From CAZHPY01 sp964534705 (GTDB taxonomy: Bacteria > Omnitrophota > Gorgyraeia > 2-01-FULL-45-10), in NCBI GenBank assembly GCA_964534705.1, contig CAZHPY010000039.1, forward strand, positions 1 through 14,441: a stretch of DNA of 14,441 bases, written 5' to 3'. Shown piece after piece: positions 13,891 through 14,441 of the stretch (its first letter is position 1; the number at the start of each line of letters is the position of its first letter). Under the pieces are notes generated by a model. The model had not been told where the DNA came from. It saw only the letters and a list, made by a program, of their open reading frames with translations, and did no database searches. Position numbers and translations under genes: made by a program.

Positions 13891-14307
13891 CTATTTTTGG
13901 CTGCAAAGGTCCTTTAATGTAACTGATTCCAGGCAATCATCAATTGCTTTCGCCAGCTTTGCCCATACCATCTTTGCCGCGCACGTGTCTTTGTGCCGGC
14001 ACACTGAGTTCCAGCCTTCGCGTCCTGACGCGCAATCAACTGGTTTTATACTGCCCTCGAGGCTCTTTACGATATCGCCTACGGTGATCTGGCCGGCGCT
14101 CTTGGAAAGCATGTACCCGCCCGACGGGCCTCTCACGCTTTTTACGAGATTCTTGCGCCGTAGCTTATTGAGCAACTGCTCAAGATAGACGCTTGAAATG
14201 CCTTCTTTCTTCGATATTTCTTTTATCGATACCGCGCCCTCGCCAGATCCCATAGCGATATTCACCATTGCGCGTAGTCCATATGTCGATTTAGTCGATA
14301 GCTTCAT
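13891..14307 (-). CDS. iscR: Rrf2-family transcriptional regulator (IscR-type Fe-S sensor)
   Basis: Winged-helix repressor of the Rrf2 family that probably senses Fe-S cluster status and controls the following nifS-nifU genes. The 138-residue protein begins MKLSTKSTYGLRAMVNIA, the standard family start. The helix-turn-helix covers about 26-52 (ISSVYLEQLLNKLRRKNLV), followed by the wing SVRGPSGGYML at 57-67. Three cysteines (Cys92, Cys103, Cys109) lie where IscR has its cluster ligands (E. coli 92, 98, 104), though the first spacing is longer, 10 residues between. I start at the ATG at 14307; a TTG-led extension to 14343 would translate the promoter itself. No ribosome site precedes the ATG, consistent with a near-leaderless transcript. 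Another Rrf2 sensor type (nitric oxide, cysteine) remains possible, but the Fe-S gene neighbours favour the IscR role. Confidence 0.93.
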   Translation of the reverse strand: MKLSTKSTYGLRAMVNIAMGSGEGAVSIKEISKKEGISSVYLEQLLNKLRRKNLVKSVRGPSGGYMLSKSAGQITVGDIVKSLEGSIKPVDCASGREGWNSVCRHKDTCAAKMVWAKLAKAIDDCLESVTLKDLCSQK

Positions 14308-14314
14308 AAGTAAT

Positions 14315-14343
14315 ATTATCGCATACTTGACTATTCTTGTCAA
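14315..14343 (-). promoter_or_regulatory. Sigma-70-type promoter of the Rrf2-nifS-nifU operon
   Basis: On the minus strand a consensus -35 TTGACA (14343-14338) is separated by exactly 17 bp from GATAAT (14320-14315), which is preceded by TG one base away, an extended -10. Only 7 bases (ATTACTT) lie between the -10 box and the ATG at 14307, so transcription should begin at or within a base or two of the start codon. It is the only strong promoter I recognise in the window and is placed to drive the whole gene series. Confidence 0.85.
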
Positions 14344-14347
14344 GTAT
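14323..14347. promoter_or_regulatory. 25-bp palindromic Rrf2/IscR-type operator
   Basis: ATACTTGAC (14323-14331) and GTCAAGTAT (14339-14347) form a perfect 9-bp inverted repeat around a 7-base A/T-rich centre. The 25-bp layout and half-site closely match the type 1 IscR site of E. coli as I recall it (ATA..TGACT...AGTCA..TAT). It covers the -35 box and most of the promoter spacer, so a bound dimer would block RNA polymerase. Autorepression by the gene at 14307-13891 is the natural reading. Confidence 0.88.
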
Positions 14348-14441
14348 AAAGTGGCATAAAATTTCCCTTTCTCAGCAGATGTCGTCCCTTGCGCCGGTCG
14401 CCTTCAGCAGACGTAGCTATTGTTTACTGCCAGGACGAAGG
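14348..14441. other. Upstream edge segment, no gene recognised
   Basis: The last 94 bases lie upstream of the operon promoter. On the minus strand an open frame from the edge could end at the TGA near 14408-14410 (last residues NNSYVC), so the tail of an upstream gene is possible but too short to identify. A near-identical 11-mer, TCAGCAGA(T/C)GT, occurs twice 32 bp apart (14372 and 14404). I see no terminator, tRNA or riboswitch that I can defend. Confidence 0.4.

Noticed and set aside
14308..14343. TTG-led extension of the Rrf2 gene by 12 residues
   Set aside because: It would translate the -10 box and the operator, and the family start MKLSTK is at 14307.
14342..14359. Minimal five-codon ORF (MPLYT) on the minus strand with a GAAAGGG-like site upstream, overlapping the -35 box
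   Set aside because: It lies upstream of the predicted transcription start, so it would not be on the operon mRNA, and ORFs this short arise by chance.
14372..14414. Near direct repeat TCAGCAGA(T/C)GT, 32 bp apart, possible regulator site or short repeat
   Set aside because: Only two copies with a mismatch in an edge segment; no supporting context.
14400..14441. tmRNA-like tag stretch (AACAATAGCTACG on the minus strand)
   Set aside because: It resembles tag-coding sequence only by chance: the tag would end in VC rather than a small hydrophobic degron, and no tRNA-like 3' part follows before the operon promoter.
14379..14441. Plus-strand frame beginning MSSLAPVAFSRRSY to the right edge, as a divergent gene start
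   Set aside because: Only 21 codons are visible, with no ribosome site and no recognisable family start.

Overview
The window reads as one long block of genes on the minus strand of an uncultured anaerobic bacterium. A run of exactly 100 N at 12633-12732 marks a scaffold join, so it probably comes from a metagenome assembly. The gene content fits a Candidatus Omnitrophota (OP3)-like lineage or a similar anaerobe: ferredoxin-dependent 2-oxoacid oxidation, a clostridial-type NifS/NifU pair, Nfn-type transhydrogenase, the MEP isoprenoid route and RNase Y. The phylum is an inference from gene style only. I see no convincing gene on the plus strand, and no tRNA, rRNA, CRISPR array or transposon.

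In the direction of transcription (high to low coordinates) the order is: an Rrf2/IscR-type regulator with its own promoter and a 25-bp palindromic operator (about 14.3 kb); the cysteine desulfurase nifS, cut by the N gap; the scaffold nifU; 5-formyltetrahydrofolate cyclo-ligase; rny and ymdB; nfnA and nfnB; xseA, xseB, a polyprenyl diphosphate synthase and dxs; a four-subunit 2-oxoacid:ferredoxin oxidoreductase (ferredoxin-like, alpha, beta, gamma); and the 5' end of gltX, which runs off the left edge. Seventeen genes lie head to tail. Most junctions are ATGA or TAATG overlaps or gaps of 1-22 bp. The two larger spacers are 93 bp (before rny) and 67 bp (before ymdB), so there is no gene-free stretch near 300 bp.

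Several neighbours make biochemical sense together. NifS and NifU build Fe-S clusters, and NfnAB and the oxidoreductase consume them. The oxidoreductase reduces ferredoxin and NfnAB exchanges electrons between ferredoxin, NADH and NADP. Dxs and the prenyl synthase open and extend the MEP pathway, whose late enzymes (IspG, IspH, not in this window) are also Fe-S enzymes. The fau-rny-ymdB and xseA-xseB-ispA-dxs blocks are orders known from many bacteria.

I do not see a novel defence or mobile system. The points most worth a second look are the near-leaderless, operator-covered promoter of the Rrf2 gene; related heptanucleotide repeat tracts inside nfnB and between rny and ymdB; a prenyl synthase that appears to lack the conserved loop after its second Asp-rich motif; and the sequence gap that removes the end of nifS.
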